A stretch of 64,000 bases of DNA from Botryobacter ruber. Its GTDB lineage: Bacteria > Bacteroidota > Bacteroidia > Cytophagales > Hymenobacteraceae. The position numbers and the translations under genes are program-made. Shown here piece after piece: positions 29,711 through 39,340 of this stretch. The stretch lies in assembly GCF_003347595.2 (NCBI RefSeq), contig NZ_QCZK02000029.1:92781-156780 (forward strand), in the 5' to 3' direction. Each line of letters begins with the position of its first letter. Within the stretch, counting starts at the first letter, position 1. The notes below the pieces were generated by a model. The model was not told the DNA's origin, did no database searches, and saw nothing but the letters and a program-made list of their open reading frames with translations.

Positions 29711-30964
29711 ATGAAAAAGAAACACTTAGTAATAGCCGCTCTCATAGGCTTATACACCACAGGTTGCGCTACGCAGGAGAATGGCGTGAAAGTAAAAGAA
29801 GTGCTTCCATTTGCTGAGAAGCAAACGGAAGTAATGCTGAAGGAAGTGGAGGCAAAAACACAGCAAAGCGGGAAGCCGGAGCTGGTTTCGCCCCGCACCC
29901 TCAATGCAGAAGGGGAACTGGTGCTCGTGCCGTCCCGCGACTGGACCAGCGGTTTTTTCCCGGGCGTTTTGTGGTTCCTGTATGAAGGTACCGGCAAGCA
30001 GGAATGGTTGGAGCAGGCAAAAGAAGCTACCGCTAAAATTGAGCAGGAGAAGTACAACGGCAAAACCCACGACATGGGCTTTAAAGTTTATTGCAGCTTC
30101 GGTACCGGTTACCGCCTCACCAACGACCCTGCATACCGCGATGTCATTCTGCAATCCGCCAAAACCCTGAGCACACGTTTCTATCCGAAAGTAGGCACGC
30201 TGCTGTCGTGGGACCACAGTCGCGATAAGTGGAAGTTTCCGGTAATCATCGATAACATGATGAACCTGGAGCTGCTGTTTGCCGCCACCCGCCTGAGCGG
30301 CGATTCCACGTACTACAACATTGCCGTGAGCCACGCCAACACCACCATGAAAAACCATTTCCGTCCGGATTACAGCTCTTACCATGTGCTGGATTATGAT
30401 TCCACTAACGGAAATGTTTTACAGAAGCACACCCACCAGGGTTACGCCCACGAATCGGCCTGGGCACGCGGACAGGGCTGGGGCCTCTATGGCTACACCA
30501 TGTGTTACCGCGAAACAAAGAACCCTGCTTACCTGAAGCAGGCGGAGAATATTGCCGCATACATTTTAAATCACCCGAATCTACCCGACGACCTGGTGCC
30601 TTACTGGGATTTTAATGCACCCAACATCCCGAATGAACCACGCGATGCTTCTGCAGCCGCCCTTATTGCCTCTGGTCTTTATGAGCTAAGCCTCTACAGC
30701 AGCAATGGCAAAATGTACCGCGAAAAAGCAGATAAGATTCTGGAAAGCCTGGCAAAAAATTATACCCCAAAAACAGGGGAGGCAAAAGGTTTCCTGTTGT
30801 TGAGCAGCACCGGCTCCAAACCAAGCAACAGCGAAGTAGACGTGCCGCTTACCTATGCCGATTATTACTTCCTGGAAGCCCTGCTGCGTAAACAGGAACT
30901 GGCAAAGAACAACAACCTGGACAAGTTCTTTAACATCCAGGCCAATACCATGACGGCTAAATAA
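29711..30964 (+). CDS. unsaturated glucuronyl hydrolase, GH88
   Basis: The 417-residue lipoprotein (lipobox TTGC) has an (alpha/alpha)6 barrel with GH88 signatures SRDWTSGFFPGVLWFLYE, GKTHDMGFKVY (D121) and IIDNMMNLELLF (D181). These match the two catalytic Asp residues of Bacillus UGL (D88 and D149), with a very similar spacing (60 versus 61 residues). WARGQGWGLYGY and YWDFNAPNI line the active site in the family. The enzyme removes the 4,5-unsaturated uronic acid left at the non-reducing end by a lyase, and so depends on the lyases of this locus. The lipid anchor suggests a membrane location. Confidence 0.95.
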   Translation: MKKKHLVIAALIGLYTTGCATQENGVKVKEVLPFAEKQTEVMLKEVEAKTQQSGKPELVSPRTLNAEGELVLVPSRDWTSGFFPGVLWFLYEGTGKQEWLEQAKEATAKIEQEKYNGKTHDMGFKVYCSFGTGYRLTNDPAYRDVILQSAKTLSTRFYPKVGTLLSWDHSRDKWKFPVIIDNMMNLELLFAATRLSGDSTYYNIAVSHANTTMKNHFRPDYSSYHVLDYDSTNGNVLQKHTHQGYAHESAWARGQGWGLYGYTMCYRETKNPAYLKQAENIAAYILNHPNLPDDLVPYWDFNAPNIPNEPRDASAAALIASGLYELSLYSSNGKMYREKADKILESLAKNYTPKTGEAKGFLLLSSTGSKPSNSEVDVPLTYADYYFLEALLRKQELAKNNNLDKFFNIQANTMTAK

Positions 30965-31080
30965 GCCGGATATCAGCTATAATTCGCCTGATTCTTTTCT
31001 GAACAATATAAACACATAGTACTACACCTGCTACACAGACCTCGCAGCGTCTTCTGGACCTGCGAGCGTCTTTGCAGAAA

Positions 31081-31115
31081 GCTGCTGCAGCTGTCACCAA
31101 ACCCACTGCTCTTGC
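31081..31115 (-). repeat. dispersed-repeat copy (inverted orientation)
   Basis: GCTGCAGCTGTCACCAAACC followed by CACTGCTCTTGC matches the reverse complement of the family core. It lies in the 185-base gap between GH88 and the DUF4861 gene. A small hairpin CTCGCA/TGCGAG precedes it at 31041-31066. Confidence 0.55.
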
Positions 31116-31149
31116 GGTAAGTTAAACCACCTAAATAGTACCTGAAATT

Positions 31150-32355
31150 ATGAACGCACCCGCATTCGCCACCGGTATTCTGGCCGGCCTGTTCTGGTTA
31201 CAGGCTGCTTTATCCCCGGCCCCGGCCCAGAAAACCATCACCGTTAAAAACCAGCTGGGCATAAACCGTACTTCCGAAACCGTATCAGTTACCGGTCCTG
31301 CCTTAACCGCAATGGTAAAGCAATACGGAGCAGACAACATCATCATAAAAGAAGCTGCAAGCGGAAAAGTGCTGCTAAGCCAGGCCATCGACAACAACAG
31401 CGATGGCACAGTAGACGAGCTCATTTTCCAGACCACGATACCAGCCAGGGCTACACAAAAGTTCTTCCTGACCGGCGACAAAAATGCAGCAAACCTGAAG
31501 CCACAGGCAAAGCGCACCACCTTTGGCCGCTTCGTTCCGGAGCGCATCGACGACTACGCCTGGGAAAACGACCGCGTTGCTTTCCGCACTTACGGGCCGG
31601 TAGCGCAACAGCTCACAGAAGCACGTAAGCCCGGTGGCACATTAACCAGTGGCATGGATGCCTGGCTGAAGCGGGTAGAGTATCCCGTGATAGATAAGTG
31701 GTACAAAAAGAACACCGACAAAACCGGCTCTTACCACGAAGATACCGGCGAAGGCTACGACCCTTACCACGTGGGCGATAGTCGCGGCATTGGCGGCATC
31801 GGCATCTGGGACAATGGTAAACTCTATGTTTCCAAAAACTTCACCTCTCATAAAACCATTGCCACCGGCCCCATCCGCACCATCGTAGAACTCACCTACG
31901 CTCCCTGGAATGCCAACGGCAGCACGGTAACGGAAAAGAAGCGCATCTCGCTGGACCTGGGCAGCAACCTGAGCAAATACGAAGTGGAGCTGAAAAGCGA
32001 TAAGCCATTGCCAAACGTGGTCATCGGCATCACGGAGCACGACAAGAAAGGCAAAGCCGCTGCCGACCAGAAAACAGGCTGGTTCCGCTATTGGGAACCC
32101 ATGGACGACTCGGAGCTGGGGCTGGGCGTGGTGCTCGACCCGAAGCAGGTAACGAAGTACGAAGACCACCAGGTGCCGGAAAAGGACCAGAGCCATGTAT
32201 ATGTGTTTGTAAAACCACAGCCTAAAGCCCTGACGTATTATGCCGGTTTCGGCTGGAAGAAAAGCGACCAGTTTAGTTCGGTGCAGGAGTGGGATGCTTA
32301 CCTGAAAAACTTCGCTCAGCGGCTGGCTTCCCCGTTGGTGGTGCAGGTAAATTAA
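31150..32355 (+). CDS. DUF4861-family exported protein
   Basis: The 401-residue protein has an N-terminal signal (cleavage near SPAPAQ) and the DUF4861 pattern: ADNIIIKEAASGKVLLSQ, IDNNSDGTVDELIFQ, TFGRFVPERIDDYAWENDR, GYDPYHVGDSRGIGGIGIWD, TYYAGFGWKKSDQF. This family occurs often in Bacteroidota PULs, frequently beside lyases or GH88/GH105 enzymes. I know no firmly assigned activity. The conserved acidic and aromatic residues (ERIDDYAWEND, YWEPMDDSE) could form an active site, so it may be an uncharacterised glycan-active enzyme. It is separated from GH88 by a repeat copy. Confidence 0.8.
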   Translation: MNAPAFATGILAGLFWLQAALSPAPAQKTITVKNQLGINRTSETVSVTGPALTAMVKQYGADNIIIKEAASGKVLLSQAIDNNSDGTVDELIFQTTIPARATQKFFLTGDKNAANLKPQAKRTTFGRFVPERIDDYAWENDRVAFRTYGPVAQQLTEARKPGGTLTSGMDAWLKRVEYPVIDKWYKKNTDKTGSYHEDTGEGYDPYHVGDSRGIGGIGIWDNGKLYVSKNFTSHKTIATGPIRTIVELTYAPWNANGSTVTEKKRISLDLGSNLSKYEVELKSDKPLPNVVIGITEHDKKGKAAADQKTGWFRYWEPMDDSELGLGVVLDPKQVTKYEDHQVPEKDQSHVYVFVKPQPKALTYYAGFGWKKSDQFSSVQEWDAYLKNFAQRLASPLVVQVN

Positions 32356-32721
32356 GTGCTGAGGCTAACAGGGCATGTCCTCTTTTGAAGGCTAATCTTA
32401 CAGGGGAAAATTTAGCGGCGTCTGTTACCATTGCCTTTGCTCCTAAAAGACAAAACTGCTTCAAAGGGGGACAAGAGTACCCTTGTGTTCCGCTGATGGA
32501 ACGCGATGCAGGTCACAAAAAAAGAAATATGTTAAAATGAAGTAATATGAAAGCGAAAGCACCTACAGGTAAATCAGTGAAGAAAGCAACTTCGCAACCT
32601 GGAACAGAAGGAACATCGGGGGCGGATGCTCCCCGTTTCACTAACGAAGCAGCTGAGCGGATGTCCCGTCTTCATAGCCTCTTTAAAAAACTGCAACAAA
32701 AATATCCATCAGAATTATTGT
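32356..32721. other. intergenic region before GH3 with one repeat copy
   Basis: This 366-base gap holds an inverted dispersed-repeat copy at 32415-32444 (GTTACCATTGCCTTTGCTCC) and an isolated CAAAGGGGGACAAG at 32461-32476. A reading frame from 32547 (98 codons) overlaps the GH3 start in another frame and has no family resemblance, so I do not call it. Confidence 0.5.
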
Positions 32722-35184
32722 ATGTTGAATCACAAGTATCTAACTCCCGCTCTTTTAGCTATTACAATACTAATGGCGCCGGCCCTGCATCCTACAGCCA
32801 ATGGCCAGAGCAAAAAGAACATCTACCACAAAGGCTGGATTGATTTTAACAAGAACGGAAAAAAAGACGTTTTTGAAGATGCCTCCCAACCGGTAGAAAA
32901 ACGGATAGCCGACCTGCTGGCGCAGATGACGGTGGAGGAGAAGACCTGCCAGACCGCCACGCTGTACGGTTACGGGCGTGTACTGAAAGATGAGTTGCCT
33001 ACCCCGGAGTGGAAAAACCAGATCTGGAAAGACGGCATCGCCAACATCGACGAGCACCTGAACAGTGTGCACAATAATTCTAAAACCAAAACCCAGTATT
33101 CCTTTCCTTACAGCAAACATGCCGAGGCCATCAACACCGTACAGCGCTGGTTTGTGGAGGAAACAAGAATGGGTATACCGGTAGATTTTACGAACGAAGG
33201 AATTCATGGTCTTACCCATGAGCGGGCTACGCCGTTGCCTGCCCCCATCGCTACCGGCAGCACCTGGAACAAGCACCTGGTTTACCAGGCCGGTCAGATT
33301 GTAGGCCGCGAAGCCAAAGTGTTGGGATATACCAACGTGTACGCCCCCATTCTTGATTTAGCCCGTGACCCGCGGTGGGGGAGGGTAGTTGAAACCTACG
33401 GCGAAGACCCTTTCCTGGTGGCGGAATTAGGCAAGCAGATGGCGCAGGGCATACAGGACCAGCATGTAGCAGTTACCCTGAAACATTTCGCCGTGTACAG
33501 CATCCCCAAAGGCGGCCGCGACGGCAACGTGCGCACCGACCCCCATGTGGCGCCGCGCGAACTGCACCAGATACACCTTTACCCCTTCCGCCGTGTAATA
33601 CAGGAAGTAGGCGTGCAGGGGGTAATGAGCAGCTACAACGACTGGGATGGAGTGCCGGTTACGGGCAGCCACTATTTCCTGACGGAGCTGCTGCGGCAAA
33701 AGTATGGCTTCACGGGCTATGTGGTGTCCGACAGCGATGCAGTGGAGCATGTGCACCGCAAGCACCATGTGGCAGGAGATTACAAAGAAGCTGTCAGGCA
33801 GGTAATCGAAGCTGGCCTGAATGTGCGCACCAACTTTACCGCGCCCGAGAATTTTATACTCCCGCTGCGGGAGCTGGTGCAGGAAGGCAAAGTATCCATG
33901 AAAACGCTCGACGAGCGGGTGGCGGATGTGCTGCGGGTAAAGTTTGAGCTGGGCCTGTTCGACCAGCCCTACGTGCAGAATCCGAAGCAGGCAGACAAGG
34001 TGGTGAATTCACAGGATGCCAATGATTTTATCAAACAGCTTTCCCGCGAGGCGCTGGTGCTGCTCAAAAACCAGGACAACACCCTGCCGCTGGATAAAAC
34101 CAAAATCAAAAGCATCCTGGTTACAGGTCCCCTGGCTGCGGAAGTAAACCACTCCATCAGCCGCTATGGCCCCTCCAATATCAAGGTAGTATCGGTACTG
34201 GAAGGCATAAAAGCACAGGCCGGCAAGAATAATATAGCGGTAAAATATGCCAAAGGCTGTAACATCACAGACGCCAACTGGCCCGAAAGCGAAGTCCTGC
34301 CTGAGCCTGTTAATGCCGGAGAGCAGGCACAGATAAACGAAGCTGTTGCCTTAGCGCGTGAATCGGATGCGGTGGTAGTGGCCCTGGGCGAAGATGAGCA
34401 GATTGTAGGCGAAAGCCGCTCCCGCACCAGTCTCGACTTGCCAGGCCGTCAGCTGCAATTGCTGCAGGCGTTGCAGGCAACCGGGAAGCCGGTTGTGCTG
34501 GTGCTGGTAAACGGCAGGGCGCTTACCATTAACTGGGCTGATAAACATGTTCCTGCCATTCTGGAAGCCTGGTTTCCGGGTGCGCCGGGCGGTACCGCTG
34601 TTGCTGAAGCTATTTTCGGCGACTATAATCCGGGAGGTAAGCTACCGGTTACATTTCCACGGTCTGTCGGACAATTGGAGTACAACTTTCCGTTTAAGCA
34701 GGCATCGCAGGCGGGGCAGCCGGGCAAAGGGCCTAACGGTAGCGGTAAAACGCGTGTGCTGGGAGCGCTCTATCCTTTTGGCCATGGCCTCAGCTACACC
34801 ACGTTTGAATACAGTAACCTGAAAGTGAGTCCTGAAACGCAGCGGCCGCAGGGAAATATAACTGTGTCGGTGCAGGTGAAGAACACCGGTGCCCGCAAAG
34901 GAGACGAAGTGGTGCAGCTGTACCTGAAGGACATTGTAAGCAGTGTCATCACCTACGAATCGCAGCTTCGCGGATTTGAACGCATCACACTCGCGCCAGG
35001 CGAGAGCAAGGAAGTGCAGTTTACCCTGAAACCGGATGACCTGGCTTTGCTGGACAGCAACATGAACTGGACCGTAGAACCGGGCGAATTTGAGGTGCTG
35101 ATTGGCAGTTCTTCTGAAGACATCCGCCTGCGGAAAAAGTTCGCAATAGAGGCTGATAATACGGTAACACGAGTTATTAACTAA
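32722..35184 (+). CDS. glycoside hydrolase family 3 (beta-glycosidase/xylosidase type)
   Basis: I start at ATG 32722 because MLNHKYLTPALLAITILM is the signal peptide. Upstream in-frame codons to 32626 lack signal character. The 820-residue protein has the GH3 N-barrel (VEKRIADLLAQMTVEEK, NEGIHGLTHERATPLPAPI, DPRWGRVVETYGEDP, VQGVMSSYNDWDG), with nucleophile D337 in GYVVSDSDAVEHV. The alpha/beta sandwich domain (AVVVALGEDEQIVGESRSRT) and an FnIII-like C-domain (VSVQVKNTGARKGDEVVQLY) follow. The active-site SDSD sequence is a subgroup variant. Substrate could be beta-xylose, glucose or galactose. It lies 18 bases before the aldo/keto reductase. Confidence 0.93.
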   Translation: MLNHKYLTPALLAITILMAPALHPTANGQSKKNIYHKGWIDFNKNGKKDVFEDASQPVEKRIADLLAQMTVEEKTCQTATLYGYGRVLKDELPTPEWKNQIWKDGIANIDEHLNSVHNNSKTKTQYSFPYSKHAEAINTVQRWFVEETRMGIPVDFTNEGIHGLTHERATPLPAPIATGSTWNKHLVYQAGQIVGREAKVLGYTNVYAPILDLARDPRWGRVVETYGEDPFLVAELGKQMAQGIQDQHVAVTLKHFAVYSIPKGGRDGNVRTDPHVAPRELHQIHLYPFRRVIQEVGVQGVMSSYNDWDGVPVTGSHYFLTELLRQKYGFTGYVVSDSDAVEHVHRKHHVAGDYKEAVRQVIEAGLNVRTNFTAPENFILPLRELVQEGKVSMKTLDERVADVLRVKFELGLFDQPYVQNPKQADKVVNSQDANDFIKQLSREALVLLKNQDNTLPLDKTKIKSILVTGPLAAEVNHSISRYGPSNIKVVSVLEGIKAQAGKNNIAVKYAKGCNITDANWPESEVLPEPVNAGEQAQINEAVALARESDAVVVALGEDEQIVGESRSRTSLDLPGRQLQLLQALQATGKPVVLVLVNGRALTINWADKHVPAILEAWFPGAPGGTAVAEAIFGDYNPGGKLPVTFPRSVGQLEYNFPFKQASQAGQPGKGPNGSGKTRVLGALYPFGHGLSYTTFEYSNLKVSPETQRPQGNITVSVQVKNTGARKGDEVVQLYLKDIVSSVITYESQLRGFERITLAPGESKEVQFTLKPDDLALLDSNMNWTVEPGEFEVLIGSSSEDIRLRKKFAIEADNTVTRVIN

Positions 35185-35202
35185 CTAGGAAAAGAAACGA
35201 TT

Positions 35203-36273
35203 ATGCATACCTTAACAGATAAAAAAGTTGCCGCACCACAGACGGGTATTCCCGGGCTGCATATTCCTCCTGTAATTTTTGGGACCAGCGGGTTAGGTAA
35301 CTTGTATGTTGCGTTGACAGAAGACCAGAAATGCGAGATTGTCAGGCAATGCTTTGTGCATGCGAAAGGCGCTGTCGTATTCGACTCAGCAGGAAAGTAT
35401 GGCGCCGGTCTGGCGTTGGAAGCACTGGGGAAATGCCTGAGAAGATTAGGTGTAAAACAGGAGGATGTTATCATCAGCAACAAGCTGGGATGGGTAAGGA
35501 CAGAGCTGAAAGCACCGGAGCCGACATTCGAACCGGGGGTGTGGCGGGACCTGAAACATGACGCCGTGCAGCATATCAGCTACGACGGTATTCTGGAATG
35601 TTTTGAGCAGGGCAACGAGCTGCTGGGCGGCTATATTCCGCAACTGGTTTCGGTACACGACCCGGACGAGTACCTGGCAACGGCAAAAACCAAGGAAGAA
35701 GAAGAAAAACTCTACCAGGACATCCTGGACGCTTACCGGGCGCTGGCCGACCTGAAAGCACAGGGCAAAGTAGTGGCCATCGGCGTAGGCGCCAAAGACT
35801 GGAAAGCGGTCGAGAAAATTTCGAAAGATGTGCAGCTGGACTGGGTGATGATTGCCAACAGCATGACCATCCGAGAGCATCCGCAGGACTTGCTGGACTT
35901 TATGCAGTCGCTGCACGACAAGGGGGTGCAGATTATCAATTCCGCCGTCTTCCATGGCGGCTTCCTAATCGGCGGCGACTACTACGATTATCAGCTCCTC
36001 AATCCTGACAACGAAGAACATAAAGCTATCTTTAAGTGGCGTGAGGATTTCTTTGCCCTCTGCAAGGAATTCAACATCAAACCTGCCGTAGCCTGCACGC
36101 AGTTTGCCCTGCATGCGCCCGGAGTTGTCAGCCTTGCCCTCAGCTCCACTAACCCGAAGCGGGTAAAGGAAAATATGGAGATGCCTTATGTGCAGATACC
36201 GGATGCTTTCTGGAAAGCGATGATAGAAAAAGAGCTTATCAGCTCCAGCGTACTACAGTATCTGGTGAAATAG
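35203..36273 (+). CDS. aldo/keto reductase, L-fucose dehydrogenase-like
   Basis: The 356-residue protein has no signal peptide, so it is cytoplasmic, unlike its neighbours. The AKR catalytic tetrad is visible: D61 and Y66 in FDSAGKYGAG, K94 in IISNKLGW and H152 in VSVHDPDEY. The fold and HISYDGILECFEQGNELLGG pattern resemble D-threo-aldose/L-fucose 1-dehydrogenases, which oxidise L-fucose to the lactone with NAD(P). Together with the mutarotase at 57167 and FucP at 63422 it would start a non-phosphorylating fucose pathway; the later enzymes are not in the window. It is the last gene of the plus-strand run and ends before a strong bidirectional terminator. Confidence 0.88.
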   Translation: MHTLTDKKVAAPQTGIPGLHIPPVIFGTSGLGNLYVALTEDQKCEIVRQCFVHAKGAVVFDSAGKYGAGLALEALGKCLRRLGVKQEDVIISNKLGWVRTELKAPEPTFEPGVWRDLKHDAVQHISYDGILECFEQGNELLGGYIPQLVSVHDPDEYLATAKTKEEEEKLYQDILDAYRALADLKAQGKVVAIGVGAKDWKAVEKISKDVQLDWVMIANSMTIREHPQDLLDFMQSLHDKGVQIINSAVFHGGFLIGGDYYDYQLLNPDNEEHKAIFKWREDFFALCKEFNIKPAVACTQFALHAPGVVSLALSSTNPKRVKENMEMPYVQIPDAFWKAMIEKELISSSVLQYLVK

Positions 36274-36333
36274 ACTGTTGGCGAAGTCAGTTTTACCCTT
36301 AACAAGGTTTTTCCGCTGCCATTGGACGCGCTA

Positions 36334-36373
36334 TTTTAAAGTCTGCTGCACCTGCCACCACAGCCTCTGCTCC
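36334..36373 (-). repeat. dispersed-repeat copy (inverted orientation)
   Basis: The core is CTGCTGCACCTGCCACCACA followed by GCCTCTGCTCC, the reverse complement of the family consensus. It lies between the reductase stop and the terminator. Confidence 0.65.
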
Positions 36374-36421
36374 TCTATTTTGGACTAAGGTTTAGGTGAG
36401 ATGTTAAAAGTTTAGGAAAAA

Positions 36422-36454
36422 GAAAACGCCGGGCTGAACCCGGCGTTTTCTTTT
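36422..36454. terminator. strong bidirectional rho-independent-type terminator
   Basis: GAAAACGCCGGG (36422-36433) and CCCGGCGTTTTC (36439-36450) form a perfect 12-base-pair stem with loop CTGAA. T-rich sequence lies on the right and A-rich sequence on the left. It lies between two converging operons (reductase on plus, GH105 on minus) and suits both. Confidence 0.9.
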
Positions 36455-36476
36455 GGAATAGATGAGGAAAGAGCTT

Positions 36477-37625
36477 TTACCGCAGCAACGCTGATGCACA
36501 CCACAGGATAGGAGCTTGTCCGTGGTTATCGCCGGTGATGCGCTCGCGGTCGAGGTAGTACTGGCGGTCGTTCTTTTTATTGGTGCCCTGGCATACTTCG
36601 CGTACATCCGAATTTTCGTCCAGGTAGGATATCAGTGCCAGCCAGCCTTTTCGTGCCGCAGGGCCATAGGTATTTTTATCGAGCCAGCCATTTTTCACGC
36701 CGGTAATCATGGCAAAGGTAAACATGCCGGTGCTGGAAGTTTCCGGCCAGGATTCCGGGTCGTCAATCAGCTGGCGCCACATGCCGTCCTCTGCCTGGTA
36801 TTTCAGCAAAGAAGCCATCATGGTTTTGTAGCCTTTCATAATACGGTCGTAGTTCGGGTTGTTTTTAGGCAGGGAGCGCAGCAGTTCCGCCATGCCGGCC
36901 GCCATCCAGCCATCGCCGCGGCCCCAGAAGAATGGAACATCCGGCGCATGGTAAAAGAGGCCGTTGGGTTGCTGCAGCTCGTCGAGGTACACCACCATTT
37001 CTTTGGCAGCACGATCGATGTAGGTGCGGTCGCCGGTGGCGCGGTAAGCTTGTGCCTGCACGGCGGTAATCATAAACATGTCGTCAATCCACATGCGGGT
37101 TTGCCAGGTCAGGCCTTTGTTATAAAACTCATGCGATTCCGGTTTTACCCGTGGTCCTTCCGGCGGTCCCCACTGCTTGTCGGCTATGCCTTTTCCTAAA
37201 TCGAGGTACTTCTTCTCTTTGGTCTGGATGTAGAGTTCCAATGGAACTGCTCCAAACACCGTGTAGTCTACGTGGTCTGGCACCGGAATCATCTTGGCTT
37301 CCTCTTCGAATAGTGGCTCAAACCGTTTGGCAAGCTGCTTGGTCAGGTCATTGTTTTTGGTTTCCTTGGCAAAGGTCAGCGCACCATACCACACGCAGGT
37401 TTCGGGGTAGGTAATTACTTTTGGTGGAGTAGGCCTTCCGAAGTTGGAATGCGGCAACGATAAGAACCGGTTAGCTACACGCTGTCCGATTTCCTGTGGA
37501 GTAGCGCCTTTCGGGAAGTTTTTCAGGTCGGCACTTTCTTTCTTTGCCTGTGCATAGCCGGCTCCCATGTTTGCCAGGAACAACGAAAGGGTTATCACAA
37601 AACATTTTCTGGTGATTTTTCTCAT
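36477..37625 (-). CDS. unsaturated rhamnogalacturonyl/uronyl hydrolase, GH105
   Basis: The 382-residue exported protein has a signal ending near AGYAQ. The GH105 barrel has LTWQTRMWIDDMFMI, with D181 (or D182) as the likely catalytic acid (equivalent to D143 of YteR), and FFWGRGDGWMAAGMAELL. The family hydrolyses the unsaturated galacturonic/glucuronic acid at the end of lyase products. It lies 62 bases downstream of a PL6 lyase and is the last gene of the minus-strand run. With GH88 on the opposite strand, the locus has two enzymes for unsaturated ends, probably for different linkages (onto rhamnose versus another sugar). Confidence 0.95.
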   Translation of the reverse strand: MRKITRKCFVITLSLFLANMGAGYAQAKKESADLKNFPKGATPQEIGQRVANRFLSLPHSNFGRPTPPKVITYPETCVWYGALTFAKETKNNDLTKQLAKRFEPLFEEEAKMIPVPDHVDYTVFGAVPLELYIQTKEKKYLDLGKGIADKQWGPPEGPRVKPESHEFYNKGLTWQTRMWIDDMFMITAVQAQAYRATGDRTYIDRAAKEMVVYLDELQQPNGLFYHAPDVPFFWGRGDGWMAAGMAELLRSLPKNNPNYDRIMKGYKTMMASLLKYQAEDGMWRQLIDDPESWPETSSTGMFTFAMITGVKNGWLDKNTYGPAARKGWLALISYLDENSDVREVCQGTNKKNDRQYYLDRERITGDNHGQAPILWCASALLR

Positions 37626-37687
37626 GTTACAATCAAGATAAATTTAAGCTGGTGTTATTGTTTTATTTCGTTAGATAATAGCTGGTG

Positions 37688-39250
37688 TTACCGCATCCAA
37701 GCAGGACCTACATCTTTAGGCGTCAGAGGGCGTTGTATACCTGCTTGCGGGGTGCCGGTATCGTATTTCCTGTTAGTAGCTGTAGCTGTCACCACACGCA
37801 CACCTGCATCTGCTGCCGGGCTGTTTGTTGCAGGACGGAAAATGTTATAGGCATCGGCAGTAAGCTGCGGGTCGGCATACCGGAAGCCGGATGGTTCTGG
37901 CGAAATAGCTACCGTGCCACGGTAAATAACATTACCTTCGTAGGTGTTCGGTTCAAAGCGGAAGATGTCCAGCGGGGCAGTCTTGTCCTGGGTGGGTGTG
38001 GTAACGGCAATACCGCCACCTGGTGCCGCTTTTACTACCAGGTTGTTGGCCACTGTGTTGCTCTCTGGAATCAGGATGCGTTGGGAAGTATTCCAGGAGG
38101 CTTTGTAGCTCGACCCGATAATCATGTCCGTTCCGCTCACATTCAAAAAGGTGTTATGGGCAAACATGCCATTGCGCACATGCCCGTAGCTGGGCACACG
38201 TCCGAGAGGCGTTCCTTCCCGCAGGATGGGTTTGTAGTTGCCGGTCAGGTCTTTCTCGATGTATTCGCCTGTCATGAGGGTAAGGCCGTCGCCGGTTACG
38301 TCGGCAATGTAGTTGTTGAGGACCTTGTGCCCCTGGCCCGCCATGCGAATGCCCGAGGTTCCCTGTTCTTTTTGGCCTAGGATAAAGTTGCCCTCTACGG
38401 TATTGTAGTTGCCGCTGCGCCCCGTAATGCCCCCGCGTGTAGCGATGATGGTATTGTAGCGGGCTACGTTGTGGTTCGATTTAAAAGAAATGATTTCGGT
38501 GCCTTCGCCGTGCGCACGCTCAAACAGGTTGTACTCGATGGTAAAGAAGCCACCATCGTCGCCCAGTTCTTCGCTGCGACCATAGCCCCAGATGCGGAAA
38601 ATCTCGCGTCCGTTTACGTTGCTGTACGGGATGTCTTTGAAGTAGCAGTGGTTTACCTTGTTGTAGCGGGAGTCGTCCTGGTCGTTGCCAATCAAAGGCT
38701 GGTTGTTATTCTTGCCTTTAAAGTAGCAGTTCTCCACCTGGTTATGGCTGCCGCTGAAAAAGACCCAATAATAGCCCTGCGTGGAAACAGGCGGGTTATA
38801 ATCAACAACAGCTGTATTGGTCAGGCGGCAGTGGTTGGTTTTAAAGTCGATAACATTGCCGGAGGCCGGTATTCCATTTTGGAACAGCAGACCATCGGCA
38901 ATCAGGTAAGGTTTGGAAAAAGTGAGCTTGGAGGAGCCGGTTAAAATTACTTTACCGGGCGTCTGTGCTTTTAGGGTAATGGGAGCCGCCTCAGTGGCTG
39001 TTGCATTAAAGTCAATAACTGCATCCTGCCAGGTACCGTCGGCCATCACGAGCTGGTCGCCGGGCTGTGCTGCAGCCATGGCGGCTGTTAATTCGGAGAT
39101 GTTTTTTACATGGACGGTATTCCCGTGCCGGTTGGTGCCCGTCCTGCTGCAGGAAACAAAAGTGCCAATTACGAGAAGCTGTATGCTGGTGATTAGCAGC
39201 AAGGCTACGAAACGGCTTATATTAAGTCTTTGAGTTTTATAAAACGGCAT
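37688..39250 (-). CDS. polysaccharide lyase family 6 (chondroitinase B/alginate lyase type), copy 1
   Basis: Start is the ATG at 39250; the frame extends upstream only through a TTG. The protein (about 520 residues) is a lipoprotein (lipobox region TFVSC) with a right-handed beta-helix (LTAAMAAAQPGDQLVMADGT, NVIDFKTNHCRLTN, VNHCYFKDI). The catalytic pair is intact: K257 in TEIISFKSNHN and R278 in GGITGRSG. The spacing is 21 residues, the same as K250/R271 of chondroitinase B. PL6 members act on alginate, MG blocks or dermatan sulfate, and other specificities are possible. C-terminal ASXT-like periodicity continues to about residue 500. It belongs to the same minus-strand unit as GH105. Confidence 0.93.
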   Translation of the reverse strand: MPFYKTQRLNISRFVALLLITSIQLLVIGTFVSCSRTGTNRHGNTVHVKNISELTAAMAAAQPGDQLVMADGTWQDAVIDFNATATEAAPITLKAQTPGKVILTGSSKLTFSKPYLIADGLLFQNGIPASGNVIDFKTNHCRLTNTAVVDYNPPVSTQGYYWVFFSGSHNQVENCYFKGKNNNQPLIGNDQDDSRYNKVNHCYFKDIPYSNVNGREIFRIWGYGRSEELGDDGGFFTIEYNLFERAHGEGTEIISFKSNHNVARYNTIIATRGGITGRSGNYNTVEGNFILGQKEQGTSGIRMAGQGHKVLNNYIADVTGDGLTLMTGEYIEKDLTGNYKPILREGTPLGRVPSYGHVRNGMFAHNTFLNVSGTDMIIGSSYKASWNTSQRILIPESNTVANNLVVKAAPGGGIAVTTPTQDKTAPLDIFRFEPNTYEGNVIYRGTVAISPEPSGFRYADPQLTADAYNIFRPATNSPAADAGVRVVTATATNRKYDTGTPQAGIQRPLTPKDVGPAWMR

Positions 39251-39340
39251 GAGCAATTGGTTTTACTAATTTTGTCGTTCATCCTAATTTACTTCTGTTA
39301 ATGCTTTTCAATTAGAAGTCATATATTGGAATATTTCCGG

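Noticed and set aside
32547..32843. 98-codon plus-strand frame before GH3
   Set aside because: It overlaps the signal-peptide region of GH3 in another frame, is low-complexity at its start and resembles no family.
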